64,000 nt of DNA from Kalaharituber pfeilii (Eukaryota > Ascomycota > Pezizomycetes > Pezizales > Pezizaceae): contig WHUZ01000105.1 of assembly GCA_015179045.1 (NCBI GenBank), forward strand, positions 1-64,000, written 5' to 3'. Under the pieces are notes generated by a model. It did not search any database. It saw nothing but the letters and a program-made list of their open reading frames with translations, and was not told the DNA's origin. Numbering within the stretch: position 1 is the first letter of the stretch; every line of letters begins with the position of its first letter. Made by a program: the position numbers and the translations under genes. Shown here piece by piece: positions 31,654-42,301 of this stretch.

Positions 31654-32057
31654 CACGTTCTGTTATTGTTTTATTGGCTTAATTCTTTCTTATCTTCGTT
31701 TCACATGTCGTTTACATAGATGGTTGCTATGCTTATCTCGTATATTGTAATTCTTTCATTTATTTCTCGTTTATGAGTTACGGAATTACTTCGGATATCA
31801 CATTCAGCTGGGATTTCTTTCGAACTCGCATATAGCTTATGTTACTTCGTCTTTTCTTTACGAATCTGTACAAGTTTGTTGCCTATATCTACGGCTACCA
31901 TTTGGGTATAGTCGTCTCGCTTTCTGTGTATATAGTCTGCGGAAACCCGCACCCACTTAATACCATAGAGTCGCTCAACTCCTCTCCTCGTTGCCTTCCT
32001 CCGTGCCTCCACTCCATTGATGCCTCCATTTACACCATTATCTTTCCTCTATAGCAC
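31654..32057. other. Unassigned AT-rich DNA right of MITE M2
   Basis: It could be the downstream part of the copia remnant, but I recognise no integrase, RNase H or LTR feature. Confidence 0.35.
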
Positions 32058-32109
32058 TTGCCCCGCTATCCTTATTCTTCCGCTACGCATCGTATTACCC
32101 TCTCGTGGG

Positions 32110-34161
32110 TCACGTTGTTAGAGAGGAGGGTCAGGGGGGTAGCAACAGGAGTGGAAGTAGAGGCTCCATCATATGTGGATGATATAGCTGTAACGGTCCT
32201 AGACTGGCATGGCTATTGGGATATGGGGAGGCTGAGAAAGAAGGTAAAAAAGGAGGTGAAGGAGGTGGCAGAGGAGGATCAGATCCCACTGGAAGAGTCA
32301 AAGTAGGAGATGATAACGTTTGGCGTAGGAAAGAGGCAGAAGAAGGAGGGGGAGTTTCTGAAATGGCTGGGGGTCATCTTTGATGAGAATTTGACCTTCA
32401 CGGCACACTGGAAAAACAGAGTCAGCAGAGCAAGAAGGTTGACCGGAGTACTAGTGAGGTTGGGAAATAGGGATTGGGGAATAAGCCCGAGGAGCTGGAG
32501 ACAGATTTATACGGGCATGATTAGAGCAGTGGCCATGTGGGGTAGTGAGATAGGTTGGAGAGGACAGAAGGAATGGAGAAGAGAAATGGAGAGAGTACAG
32601 CTGCAAGCATTAAAGAATGCAGCTGGAGGGGGGAGAGGCACAGGGGTAGAGGGGGTGAACGCAGTGTACGAAGTGGAGGGGGTGGAGGTGATCCTGGATG
32701 TAGCACAGGCAAGGGCGATGGTTCGGGAAGTGGAGGTGCCATCGGAGCTTGCAGAACTATGCACAGGAGATTTCAGGAGAGGGAAGGAGGAGGAGGAGGA
32801 GGGGATGAGGAACTGGAAGGACTGGGGGGTACAGTGGGCCCTGGAAGAGGGGGATGGATATGAAAGCGTTTTGGACCGCTGGCAGAGACAGTGGCCAAGG
32901 TTTTCGGAGGAGGGCGAGGAGACCTCATGGGGAGGAGAGTGTGAGAAGGTGAAAGTGGAGTGCGCAGAGAGGCTAGGTAGAAAGGGGGAGGAAGAGAAGA
33001 GTGGGAGACCTCAGTAGAGGAGGTGGGAAGAGAAAGGACAATTCTCTTCTCAGACGGCAGCAAGATCGAGGACAGCAAGGTGGGGGCAGGGGTATGGGGG
33101 AGGTCGGCAGTGGTAGCGGAGGTGGTGGGAAGAACGGCGACGGGTTTCGGTGGGGAGGTGAGGGGAGTGAGAAGAGCACTGGAGAGTGCACTGGAGGAGG
33201 TACCGGTTCTGATCTGTCTAGATTCCGAAGCTGCTATCATGGCGATTCAGAAGGCAGGCAGGCAGGGAGGGAAAGGGAAAGACGGAGGATGTGGAGAAGG
33301 GTGGTGAATGCAGTGGCGAGGAGAAAGAAGAAGGGGGGGGATGCGAAAGTGTTGTGGATAAAAGCTCATATCGGAATCGCAGGCAACGAGAAGGCGGATG
33401 AGTGGGCAAAGAAGGGGACGGGGATGCAGGGTAAGGAGGTGGCCACTGGAAGTGGAATGCACCAGAGGGTGAAAGCGTGGAGGAAGGAGAGGAGAGAAGT
33501 GGAGGGCTTTGGAAAGGGGAAGGTTATGGAGTGGAATAGGACAGCGGTGTCCAACTTCACTGCCATGCGCCTAGAGAGAGGAAGATGTGGAGTGTGGTTA
33601 AAGAGGATAGGAGCGGCGGAATCGGAGAAGTGCAGCTGCGGGGAGGTCCAGACGGGGGAGCACCTAGCCTTCCAGTGCAGTTAGCAGAGGTTTCGCCCAG
33701 AAGGCTTCAGAGAATGGGGGGATGTGGAGAAGAACTGGAAAAGGACGGCAGAGAATGGGAAGGAGTGGGATGAGTTGGAAAGGTTCTTTTCTGGGATCAA
33801 GTTTTAGGAGCGCGCCGTGCGATAATTTTCGTTCCGGTTTGCGAGGGTGTGGAGGGTTTTTAGTGCGCCGCGCGATTTGCCGACCCGGGAGAAAGTTTGC
33901 GGGTTCCGAGGGTGTGGAGGAAACTGCGAAGGTGTGGAGAAGAGGGGAGGGGGGAGAGGGGAAGATATATAGTGGAGCCTCCCTGAGGCAGAAACCGGAA
34001 GGACCGTCCGGAGGTTTCTGGAATCAGGTTCTAGAAGTAGATAGAAATTTCTTTGTTTGTTAAGCCTGTCTCCGGGCTTTGAGGGCTTGCCTAGGGACCC
34101 TGCCATGGCTTGGCGCTGTAAGCGGGGTTATGTGATTTTTTTAAAAAAAAAAAAAAAAAAA
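32110..34161 (+). mobile_element. LINE of a second clade, 5' truncated in reverse transcriptase
   Basis: It starts within the palm (SYVDDIAVTV), continues LKWLGVIFDENLTFTAHWKN and the thumb region, then RNase H (FSDGSKIEDSKVGAGVWG, ICLDSEAAIMAIQ, LWIKAHIGIAGNEKADEWAK) and the knuckle CSCGEVQTGEHLAFQC. The 3' end is CCTGCCATGGC...AGCGGGG...ATGTGAT plus poly(A), the second tail family. Stops at 32304 and 33015 and two frameshifts within 33020-33310 show decay. No clear duplication. Codons are AG-rich, unlike LINE D. Confidence 0.8.
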
Positions 34162-34393
34162 AGAACTGTTGATCAGTATGCTTCCAGGCTGCCAGTTGAC
34201 ACTGCCGGAATTACCCTTCATATTCTGTGGCCTGAGCTGAGACCTCACTGGCATGACACGCTGAAAATAACAGAGTGTCCTTTGATGCAACAAGTGCGGC
34301 AGAGTAGATGGCCTGAGAAGTACTACAGACTCCTATCAACAGACCCCGTTCCATGCCGCAAGATGCAGCAGAGTAAGCTCAACGTTACAGATA

Positions 34394-36399
34394 CTGTGTT
34401 CTGCCGGGATATTACGCACAACCGGGATATTGTGCACTTTCGGAACATGCGAATTTTTGCAATAGTGGCTGCAATTCATGTGCGAGTATTATGAAAGTTT
34501 AGGATGATGTTTTTAACATATCCTGAAATATATCCTATGCCCCAGATTGCATCTATCGGAGGACAGCATGGTGTACTGTACTGAGATATACCAAATTAGA
34601 CAATAAGGCACCTCTGTTTATAAAATTAGACATAGACCAGCTAGAGTATTGATATACTTAATTACACATCATTATATACCCATAATTATATATACCAAGT
34701 TTGGTACTGATATAGGTATTGTAGCAGAAGTGCTGACTAAAAATATTCAGAAATAGTAGCAATTTAGTAGTAATAGAAGCAGGCAGACTAATAGGAGATA
34801 CAATAGACTTGAATATGAGTAGAGAGGGTTCTTACAGCTAAAGCATATGGTAAAGATTTATTTTTAGTACTTATAAGACTCTATATTATAGTTTAAAGTA
34901 TAAAGAATACTATACTATATTCTATATTAGATTAAATATTATATTAGATATAATATAATATATAGTTTGTTATATAAGATGTATAAGAACCTACAATAGA
35001 CTTATATATACTATATATTTATTTATAATATATAAAGAATATTAAAACTGTTTAGAAATAAGAAAAAAGTAAAAAATTCTTAAGATATAAAATAAAATAG
35101 AGATATTAGGGGTTGTCGACGAACAACTGGGAATGGCTACCAGAAGGTACCAACCCTTGTAAAATTTATTAGTAAGTACTATGAATTACCACAAATATGC
35201 CTCTACACAATAAGACTCATACGTATCAACTTTCCTATGCCCTATCTAAATCGAAGAGCTGTAATACAACAAGAACTTAGAAGCAAAGCAACATAAAAGC
35301 TATTATGATACTTATGATTTTTAATTGACATATGATGAACCTGTTACGGAGGTGGTAAACGCAGAAAGTTACCGTCCGCCAGGTCAAAAAGACACTTGAC
35401 TAGCGATACTCGCTAGTCCTCTGCGTAGCTCATATAGTACTCATTATGCGACTGCAGCGCCTTTCCGGCTGTCGTATGTCGCTTACGTCGCATATGCGCA
35501 TTTCGTATGCGCTTGCATTTTTCGCTTTTCACGCGCTCCACCGGCCGCCCACACTACGGTCGCGGTGAACCCGTAACAGAACCTATAAAGAATTTGCATC
35601 GGTTACAAGTACTTGTTAGTTTAACTTATCAGTTTTTGAGTACAAGTTGCATTTTCTTCCAAAAAAAAACCGACTTACCCAACAAGTCAGTTTTTTCTAT
35701 ATTAAAAAACTTGGACCAATAAGTTGAAACAGATATAAGTTGAAAATTTTATATTTCACCATATAAATAATTTCTGTCCAAGTTGGTTTTTGGCTCTATT
35801 TTCAACTTGTTGGAGCAAGTTGGTGTTAGTCCAAAGTGAAAACTGGTACCGAAAAACCGACTTGTAGCAACTTGAACTGATGCAAATACTAATAACTCCA
35901 ATGATTATATAAGGTTTTGAGACTGTTAAAAATAAATCTTTACTATATGCTTTAGCTGTAAGAACCCTTTTTACTCATATTTAAGCTTATTATATCCCCT
36001 ATTAGCCTGCCTGCTTTCATAACTACTAAATTGCTACTATTTTGGAATATTTTTAGTTAGCACTTCTGCTACAATACTCATACCAGCACCAAACTTGGTA
36101 TATATAATCATGGGCATATACTGATGTATAATTAAGCACATCAGCACTCTAGCTGGTCTGTATCTAATTTTATAAACAGAGGTTCCCTATTGCCTAATTA
36201 GGTATGTCTCAGTATACTACAGTATGTTATCCTCAGATGGATGCAAACTGAGGTGCCAAAACTACTCTCCCATGTATAATTGAGATGTACCTAAATTTCT
36301 GATGTAATTGAACCACTCAGTAATTTGTAATAGTCTTATTTTCACTTACCCGGGGTTGCGCAATATCCCGGTTATGCGCAATATCCCGGTAGAACACAG
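34394..36399. mobile_element. TA-flanked AT-rich TIR element, family M3
   Basis: It is 2,006 bp, TA at 34392-34393 and 36400-36401. Termini CTGTGTTCTGCCGGGATATT / CTGTGTTCTACCGGGATATT; the unit CCGGGATATTRCGCA is doubled at each end, the same architecture as families M1 and M2. Inverted arms extend to about 34880 and from about 35910. The centre is very AT-rich and includes a solo LTR (35342-35578). No transposase. Confidence 0.8.
35342..35578. mobile_element. Solo LTR (237 bp)
   Basis: Termini TGTTACGG and CCGTAACA, perfectly inverted, with an exact 5-bp duplication GAACC at 35337-35341 and 35579-35583. It is GC-richer than its AT-rich host element and therefore a younger insertion. It probably remains from a gypsy-type element after LTR recombination. 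Confidence 0.82.
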
Positions 36400-36420
36400 T
36401 ACGACAGTGCTGAATTCAAC

Positions 36421-36472
36421 TTTTTTTTTTTTTATTTCATTACTCGCGTGCCGCCCCTGGGGCTATGGCGAG
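36421..36472 (-). mobile_element. Tail-only LINE insertion (39 nt of element)
   Basis: Thirteen T, then ATTTCATTACTCGCGTGCCG and the rest of the stem-loop (inner GCCCC-AGG-GGC on the element strand). Exact 14-bp duplication GTGCTGAATTCAAC at 36407-36420 and 36473-36486. Confidence 0.88.
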
Positions 36473-36830
36473 GTGCTGAATTCAACAGGTATTGCAGGCC
36501 TCCCTCACCATATATGGCAGAATGAGCTCAATTTAACAGGTATGGCAGGTGCCACGCGACGGCAGGATATGAGATGCATTTCACAGGTATGGAGGCCTCC
36601 CTCGACGGTGCGAGAGGTGGCAGAATGAGCCGACTTTGACATGTAGGGCAGGTCCTACTCGAGTGCAGGAGATGTGGCAACATGAACTGAATTTAACAGG
36701 TTCGACAGCTCCAATGCGACGGTGCGAGATGTGGCAGATTGAACCGAATTTGAGAGATACGGCAGGTCCTACATGACGGCGCGAGATGTGGTAGAATGAG
36801 CTCACTTTACAGGTATTGCAGGTCGTTCGA
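36473..36830. repeat. Degenerate tandem repeat, unit about 60-65 bp
   Basis: About six units contain GGCAGGTCCTACATGACGG, GTGCGAGATGTGGCAGAATG and GAATTTAACAGGTAT. There is no coding potential. Confidence 0.7.
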
Positions 36831-37039
36831 GCGTGTAATCTGCAGCGGGATGAAAACGTGCGGGAGCAGTAGTATTGCAGATAATGGCATGGAATGATGG
36901 AATGTTAAAAGGGCACCTGTATATAGACCAGGATAGCGAGTTATGAATGAATAAACAATTGATTGTCAAACATGATATGGCGCCGTAGAATAAAATATAT
37001 GCAATAAGCGCTATAGGCGCGGGTAGGCGACTACAATTT

Positions 37040-37301
37040 CAGGCCATATTTGAGGACGCTGGGTGTAGCAGTCTGTACTTGATAACGTAGGGTGTATCAG
37101 TCTGTAGTTGATAACGTAGAGGATATGAGGCCGCAGTTGAGGATACATGGTTAAGAAAGAGCTAAATTCCGGACGCCAGAGAAAATACTCAACGTTGGGG
37201 AGGACGGCCGACTTTGAAAGTCGTCCAGACGCAGCGCCCTGTCACTGGGATAGGCGGTTGACGTCCCATGGCGTTAGTGCGTCAGACGCATGTAACGCCT
37301 T
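37040..37301 (+). repeat. Unclassified interspersed repeat, copy 1 (continues at 38200-38240)
   Basis: Contains AGTCTGTAGTTGATAACGTAG-type short repeats, then TTGACGTCCCATGGCGTTAG and, after the LINE E insertion, TTGGGACGCAAACAATTT. A diverged copy with the same order of words lies at 50495-50870. Termini are not resolved. Confidence 0.6.
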
Positions 37302-38199
37302 TTTTTTTTTTTTTTTTTTTTATATCATTAATCGCTTGCCGCCCTATGGGCTATGGCGATGTCCTGTTACGGATTGCAACCGACCGTTTGCAAACCGTTG
37401 CACCAAAAGGTAGAACTACCGGTACCACCCGGTAGTGCGGTCGGTATATATAGGAGTATCCGTACGGGCCGGTCAGCGACTCGCTTACGTTTGCGCACGT
37501 GGTCAAGGATCTTGGCTCCCTTAGACGTCCACACGTACTAGTAATCAGCTTCCCTCTGCCGCCATGGCACGCCAAGCCGTGACATGTCCTAGGTACATGA
37601 AAGAAAAGGAAAAATGAGAAAAGTAAGATAGTCTTCACCGTCTCAGTCCCCGCTCTTGAATAGAGGAAATTCTCCGCCTGACTCACTCCTCGAGCATGTC
37701 TATCATCTCAACTCAACGGGTCCCTCTCCCCCTCCTTTCCCCGGGGGGGCCGCCTGACATGCTCCTCCCCTCCTGGCGAGACTCCCTATCCTTGCTCTAA
37801 CATGGTCTTCACAATTTTTCTTTATGGTTAGAATAGCTATAGCATTAGCATCACCGCCGCCTCCACACTCTGCACTCCTCCAGTAGATGTCTTGTGGTCT
37901 CTTCCTTCTCTCCACACCACCTGCATTCGGGGCCATCCCCTTCGCCTATGTGCCACCTCCACGCCCTCAGCCCCTTACCCCCCAGTAGGCCCGCCATATC
38001 CTATTGCCGAGCCTATCTAGCGGTTTGTATGTCAACCCCAGCCGGTTCCTCTCCTCAGCTCTCTCTCTCCTCCTCTTCTGTCTCTGTCCAGCCTCCGTCA
38101 CCATCTCCGGATTGTATTGCAAGGCGGTACCCGTGCTCGCTGCCTTGTCTGTCATCTCGTTACCGAGAATCCCCTTATGCGCTTTCACCCATAAAGCCA
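37302..38199 (-). mobile_element. LINE E: 5'-truncated LINE, antisense, with a solo LTR in its 3' UTR
   Basis: Duplication CATGTAACGCCTT (37289-37301, 38200-38212). T-tract and stem-loop (ATCGC/GCGAT). ORF2 remnants on the left-reading strand: ALWVKAHKGILGNEMTDKAA, QYNPEMVTEAGQ, LGLTYKPLDRLGN and a broken knuckle region. It is truncated between the RNase H third aspartate and the H motif. Confidence 0.85.
37365..37584. mobile_element. Solo LTR (220 bp) inside LINE E
   Basis: Termini TGTTACGGAT and AGCCGTGACA, exact 5-bp duplication TGTCC at 37360-37364 and 37585-37589. Removing it restores the common LINE 3' UTR sequence GGCGATGTCCTAGGTACAT. Its terminal bases resemble the solo LTR at 35342, but the bodies differ. 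Confidence 0.8.
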
Positions 38200-38240
38200 C
38201 ATGTAACGCCTTGGGACGCAAACAATTTTTTTGCTGATTA

Positions 38241-38768
38241 GTATATCTAGCCTTTAAGCAAGCTCTTCACCGAAGCAATTTTTTTTTAGTAACAAATGGG
38301 TTCCCATAAATAATGCTACTGTAGTAGAATTGTACCTAAGGAACTTGGAATAAATTCTGCTATAGTAAATTGTATAATTATAGTACTATCAAATGAAGGA
38401 GTTTCTATAAAGAAGGATACAGTCGCCAAAGGATATGATAGATAATTGATATAATTTTTTTTTTTAAAAAAAGGTTTACATTCAGTGCTGAGGTTGTTAC
38501 AGATAGCTAGAGTTTGGTTAATAGTTTGCAAGTAGATTGTTTGCATGTATTGTACTATATTCTGATAGGTTTGTTAGTGGTAACAGCTGGTTACGAGGCT
38601 AGGAGGTAGGGAATTTAAGGAGACCCACAGGCCGACAACTCTTGTAGAGCAGAAGGAGTATCTAAGTAAGGCACCTGTCACTTTACCTCAAAAGACTTGT
38701 AGTAGTGATTTCATCCATTTCAACTAAGGTGGTTGGAAAAGAGGAACTTGGTTTTTGTAATAATGTCT
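38241..38768. other. Unassigned AT-rich DNA
   Basis: Short T and A tracts (38277, 38456) but no stem-loop, ORF or repeat that I can assign. Confidence 0.45.
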
Positions 38769-38800
38769 GTACTCGCGTGCGGGCCCCAAGGGCTATGGCG

Positions 38801-38858
38801 TTTTTTTTTTTTTTTTTATTTCATTACTCGCGTGCCACCTTGTAGGCTATGCCGGGGG
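38801..38858 (-). mobile_element. Tail-only LINE insertion into an older tail fragment
   Basis: Sixteen T then ATTTCATTACTCGCGTGCCA and CTTGTAGGCTATGCCGG. Duplication AGGGCTATGGCG at 38789-38800 and 38859-38870. The duplicated target is itself part of an older LINE tail (TACTCGCGTGCGGGCCCCAA at about 38770), so one tail inserted into another. Confidence 0.75.
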
Positions 38859-38894
38859 AGGGCTATGGCGAGAAAGAGGGAATCGTTGGTTCTA

Positions 38895-39750
38895 CTGTAG
38901 TTCACCACTTTCCCGGACACCCCACTTTCCAGGACACATTTACCACCAAAACTGCGCAACTTTCGCACTCAATATCTCAACAACCACAACAGCATTTGTG
39001 AATGCGCTTTGTATAGCTATTAGACAAAGTGTAATTCTTGCTATCTAGCACTTTTTCTTCACCAAAAATTGTGGGTGCAAAGGGATTATGGCTTGTCGCA
39101 TTTTTGTTGGAAGGCTTGGCATTTATTTGTATGGGATCTCCATACAAAACGTTCATAAAACTTGAATATAGTCCTACTCTTCAACGCTAATTACAATAGC
39201 TATGATAGTATATGTCAAGAATCACCTGAAGAGTTATAGTAAGGTGCTGCATCTAGTTTACTTTCATTTGTTGAATTGTAGAGTTGGTGTACAACTATCT
39301 ACTTTTGGGTGTGTTTCTCATACAAATGGTTTCTATGGGAAATATGAATATTGTGAATAATTTCACAACCGCTACAGGTATTACTTAACTACGTTGCTCA
39401 TAGTTTCCAACTGAGTGATCCTATTGAATGTGAGTGTCTGAGTTTTTTTCATGAATTGATTGCATGTGTAGCATGCAGAATTCGGGGGTGGTGACATTTG
39501 TATGGAGATCCCATACAAATAAATGCCAAGCCTTCCAACAAAAATGCGACAAGCCATAATCCCTTTGCACCCACAATTTTTGATGAAGGGAAAGTGCTAG
39601 ATAGCAAGAATTACACTTTGTCTAATATCTACACAAAGCGCATTCACAAATGCTGTTGTGGTTGTTGAGATATTGAGTGCGAAAGTTGCGCAGTTTTGGT
39701 GGTAAATGTGTCCGGGAAAGTGGGGTGTCCGGGAAAGTGGTGAACTACAG
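38895..39750. mobile_element. TA-flanked long-TIR MITE, family M1 copy 2
   Basis: It is 856 bp, TA at 38893-38894 and 39751-39752, termini CTGTAGTTCACCACTTTCCC. Nearly collinear with 2424-3281 over its whole length, with scattered substitutions. Doubled CCACTTTCC(C/A)GGACA units at the ends. No transposase. Confidence 0.88.
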
Positions 39751-39799
39751 TATACATTTCTTGTTTTGGCTTTTAGGAGGCAAAGGTGAACATATACTA

Positions 39800-41069
39800 G
39801 AAAAGATAAGGGAGCTGGAGAAGTGGCAATACACAGTGGCACGAGGAATCACGCACGCACCTTGGGGAACGAGACGAGATGTGGTGGAGGGGCTGGCCAA
39901 TCTGGAGTCCGTAGAGAAATTCGTGAGATGGGAGTCTACCCGGGTGGAGGCGAGGGCGCTGAGTTATGAAGGGGAGAGATTGAGGGAGAGGGAGAGGGGA
40001 ACGGTATACTTGAGGGTTCATTAAAGCATGGGGGGGAATTACCGTTGGCAGTGATATCGACGTTACAAAGGGATGCGGAGCGGGAGGAGTGGGAGAGACA
40101 CATCGACGACGTCAAGGACGAAGGGTGTATACCAGTTTACACCGATGGGAGCATGATGGGGGGTACAGCGGGGGCGGGGTGGGTCCGGGAGGGGGGGTCG
40201 AAGTCGGTATACTTGGGAGAGAATGCCACGGTGAATGACGCGGAGTTGATGGCAATTAGGAGGCGATGGGGAGGGTGGAAGGAGAGCTACTTATATTAAC
40301 AGACTCAAAGCATGCTATCAAAAGAATGACCGAGGTAGCGAAGGGGGGACTCACCCATGACGGAGCGACGAACCGGCTGCGGGAGGCGTGGGAGAAGAGA
40401 GTCGAGCGAGGGGAGCTGGATTTGGCGGTTCTATGGGTCAAGGCTCATAGAGGCATTGCGGGGAACGAGGCGGCGGACGAGGCGGCGAGAGTGGGCACTG
40501 CGTTGCAGCGCGCCCAGAGATTGTTACGGAAGCCGGTATGAGACAAAGAGGAAGGAGGGAGAGGGCGGGGGAGAGAAACCGGTTGGACTTGGCATATAGA
40601 CCACTAGAGAGGTTTGGGCACCTGACAGGGAGATTGGCGGGATTGGTGGGGGGTAAGTGTCTACGTGCTTGGAGGTGGCAAATTGGGGAAGGGGATGGAC
40701 CAGAGTGCAGGTGGTGCGGGGAGGAGGAGGAGACGAGGAGACATCTGTTAGGACAGTGCAGAGTGTGGCGGCGGAGGTGGCCGGGGGGGGAAGATCACGT
40801 GAGGAGACCGCCGAGGGTCGAAGGGGAAGGGGGGGAAGATCCGCTGATGAGGTTGATGAAGATGCTCGGGGAGTGAAGGGGGGGAAGATCCGCTGGTGAG
40901 GTTGATGAAGATGCTCGGGAGTGACGTTACCTTTTCTTTTAGCTACATTTATGGTCGGTAGGGGGAAGGGGACTAATTCTTGTTACTATTCTCTCTATAA
41001 ATCCATAGCACATCGCCATAGCCCATAGGGCGGCCAGCGATTAATGATATAAAAAAAAAAAAAAAAAAA
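39800..41069 (+). mobile_element. LINE F: 5'-truncated LINE from the reverse-transcriptase thumb to the tail
   Basis: Duplication GAACATATACTA (39788-39799, 41070-41081). Remnants: IRELEKWQYTVARGITHAPW, GTRRDVVEGLANLESVEKFV, PVYTDGSMMGGTAGAGWV, VNDAELMAI, LILTDSKHAIKRM, LWVKAHRGIAGNEAADEAA, CRWCGEEEETRRHLLGQC. Several frameshifts, a stop near 40021 and a 38-bp duplication of GGGGGGAAGATCCGCTG-type sequence at about 40828-40915. Stem-loop at 41012-41041 (ATCGC/GCGAT). Confidence 0.86.
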
Positions 41070-41326
41070 GAACATATACTAAGCTTCATGCTTAGTAGGA
41101 AGCAGATATACAGTCTTATTGGATGAACTCTTATATGTTGTCAGCCCAATCTGTGTAGTCACAGGCTTACCTGTGGGTATGTTCTCGTCCGCCCTCGATT
41201 TCCGTCTTCTCGCGAATTGGTTGAGATTCGCGAGCAAGATAGCAATTTCTAGAGAGCTAAAGAGCGAAACAATGCTGAATAGAGAATCAATGGAGAAAGA
41301 AATGAAACTGGAACAAGCACTACTAG

Positions 41327-41526
41327 TAGTGAGCGGCACGAGCCGAGCCAGCGGGCCAGCTCGAGCTCAAATGAGCCAAGATCATGCTAGTGTTTTTCTT
41401 GACAGCTCGCTAAAATGCTTAGCCAGTGCAAGGTTTCATAAACTGTAAATACCTAATATAGTAATAATTAGAGACTTGGAGCTCATTCTGACCTACCAAC
41501 AACTTCGAAATGCACAATTTAGCTCA

Positions 41527-41558
<32 letters not shown>

Positions 41559-41770
41559 TTCATTACTCACATGCCGCCCTGTGGGCTATGGCGAGGTATA
41601 AGTTAACTAACTAGCTAAAAAAGCTCATAGTTGTGAGAAAGATGAAAATTTAGCTTACTTTAGTTTAGTTTGTCAATATTATGTATATAATCAATCCAGG
41701 CTCGAGCTCATGCCAGGCCAGCTCGAGCTCACCCTCCAGCTCGGCTCGAGCTAGCTCGTGCCGCTCACTA
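41327..41770. mobile_element. hAT-type MITE, family H2 copy 1, with a tail-only LINE insertion
   Basis: Termini TAGTGAGCGGCACGAGC, exactly inverted at both ends, with 8-bp duplication ACTACTAG (41319-41326, 41771-41778). The body is about 355 bp without the insertion. Subterminal GAGCTCGAGC-type words are repeated. The second copy is at 50041-50491. Confidence 0.85.
41533..41621 (-). mobile_element. Short LINE tail insertion (about 65 nt of element)
   Basis: A T-tract then AATTCATTACTCACATGCCG and GGCTATGGCGAGGTATAAGT. AGCTCATAGT at 41521-41530 and 41622-41631 is the duplication. The outer stem has GTGAG instead of GCGAG on the element strand. Confidence 0.78.
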
Positions 41771-41778
41771 ACTACTAG

Positions 41779-42266
41779 TAGAAATATGTACTGGTGACAA
41801 GCACGGAAAGAAAGGTTGAACTTAGAAATCTCCACAAACATAACCCCCAACAATATCTCCGCTACATCACCCTGGCCAACGTCATCGGAGGCAAAGGACT
41901 ACAACACTGGAAATACAAAATAGGCACCGCCGACAATCCAGAATACCAGTAGTGTAGTGAAGACTACGAGAATCCCGAACACGTTCAAACACAGTGTAGA
42001 GCATAGAGACAGAAATACCCAAGGGAGATGGACGGACGGACTATGCAGACCCGACGGTGACAAGGACAAGGACACAGTGACAGAGATCTTGGACTGGGCA
42101 AGGGACTCCGGGGTGGGCGCACCCTGAAATGGACTCATACATTTCCTGTTACTTGTCTTTATTTCCTAACGCATATACTTCTTTTCACATGTACTTAAAC
42201 CTCGCCATAGCCCGTAGGGCGGCACGCGAGTAATGACATTACAAAAAAAAAAAAAAAAAAAAAAAA
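41779..42266 (+). mobile_element. LINE G: LINE 3' end (C-terminal ORF2 plus tail)
   Basis: NVIGGKGLQHWKYKIGTADN, then EYQ* in place of the ECRW Trp, then HVQTQC, the last half of the knuckle, and VTEILDWARDSG. Stem-loop 42201-42230 (CTCGC/GCGAG) and poly(A). It is truncated shortly before this region and I could not place the duplication. Possibly the hAT MITE to the left inserted at its edge. Confidence 0.72.
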
Positions 42267-42301
42267 TCTGAACACAAGGAAGAATTTTGAAAGACTAGCA
42301 C

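Noticed and set aside
37147..37413. Open frame across the T-tract at 37302
   Set aside because: It is created by the poly(T) of LINE E; nothing on either side belongs together.
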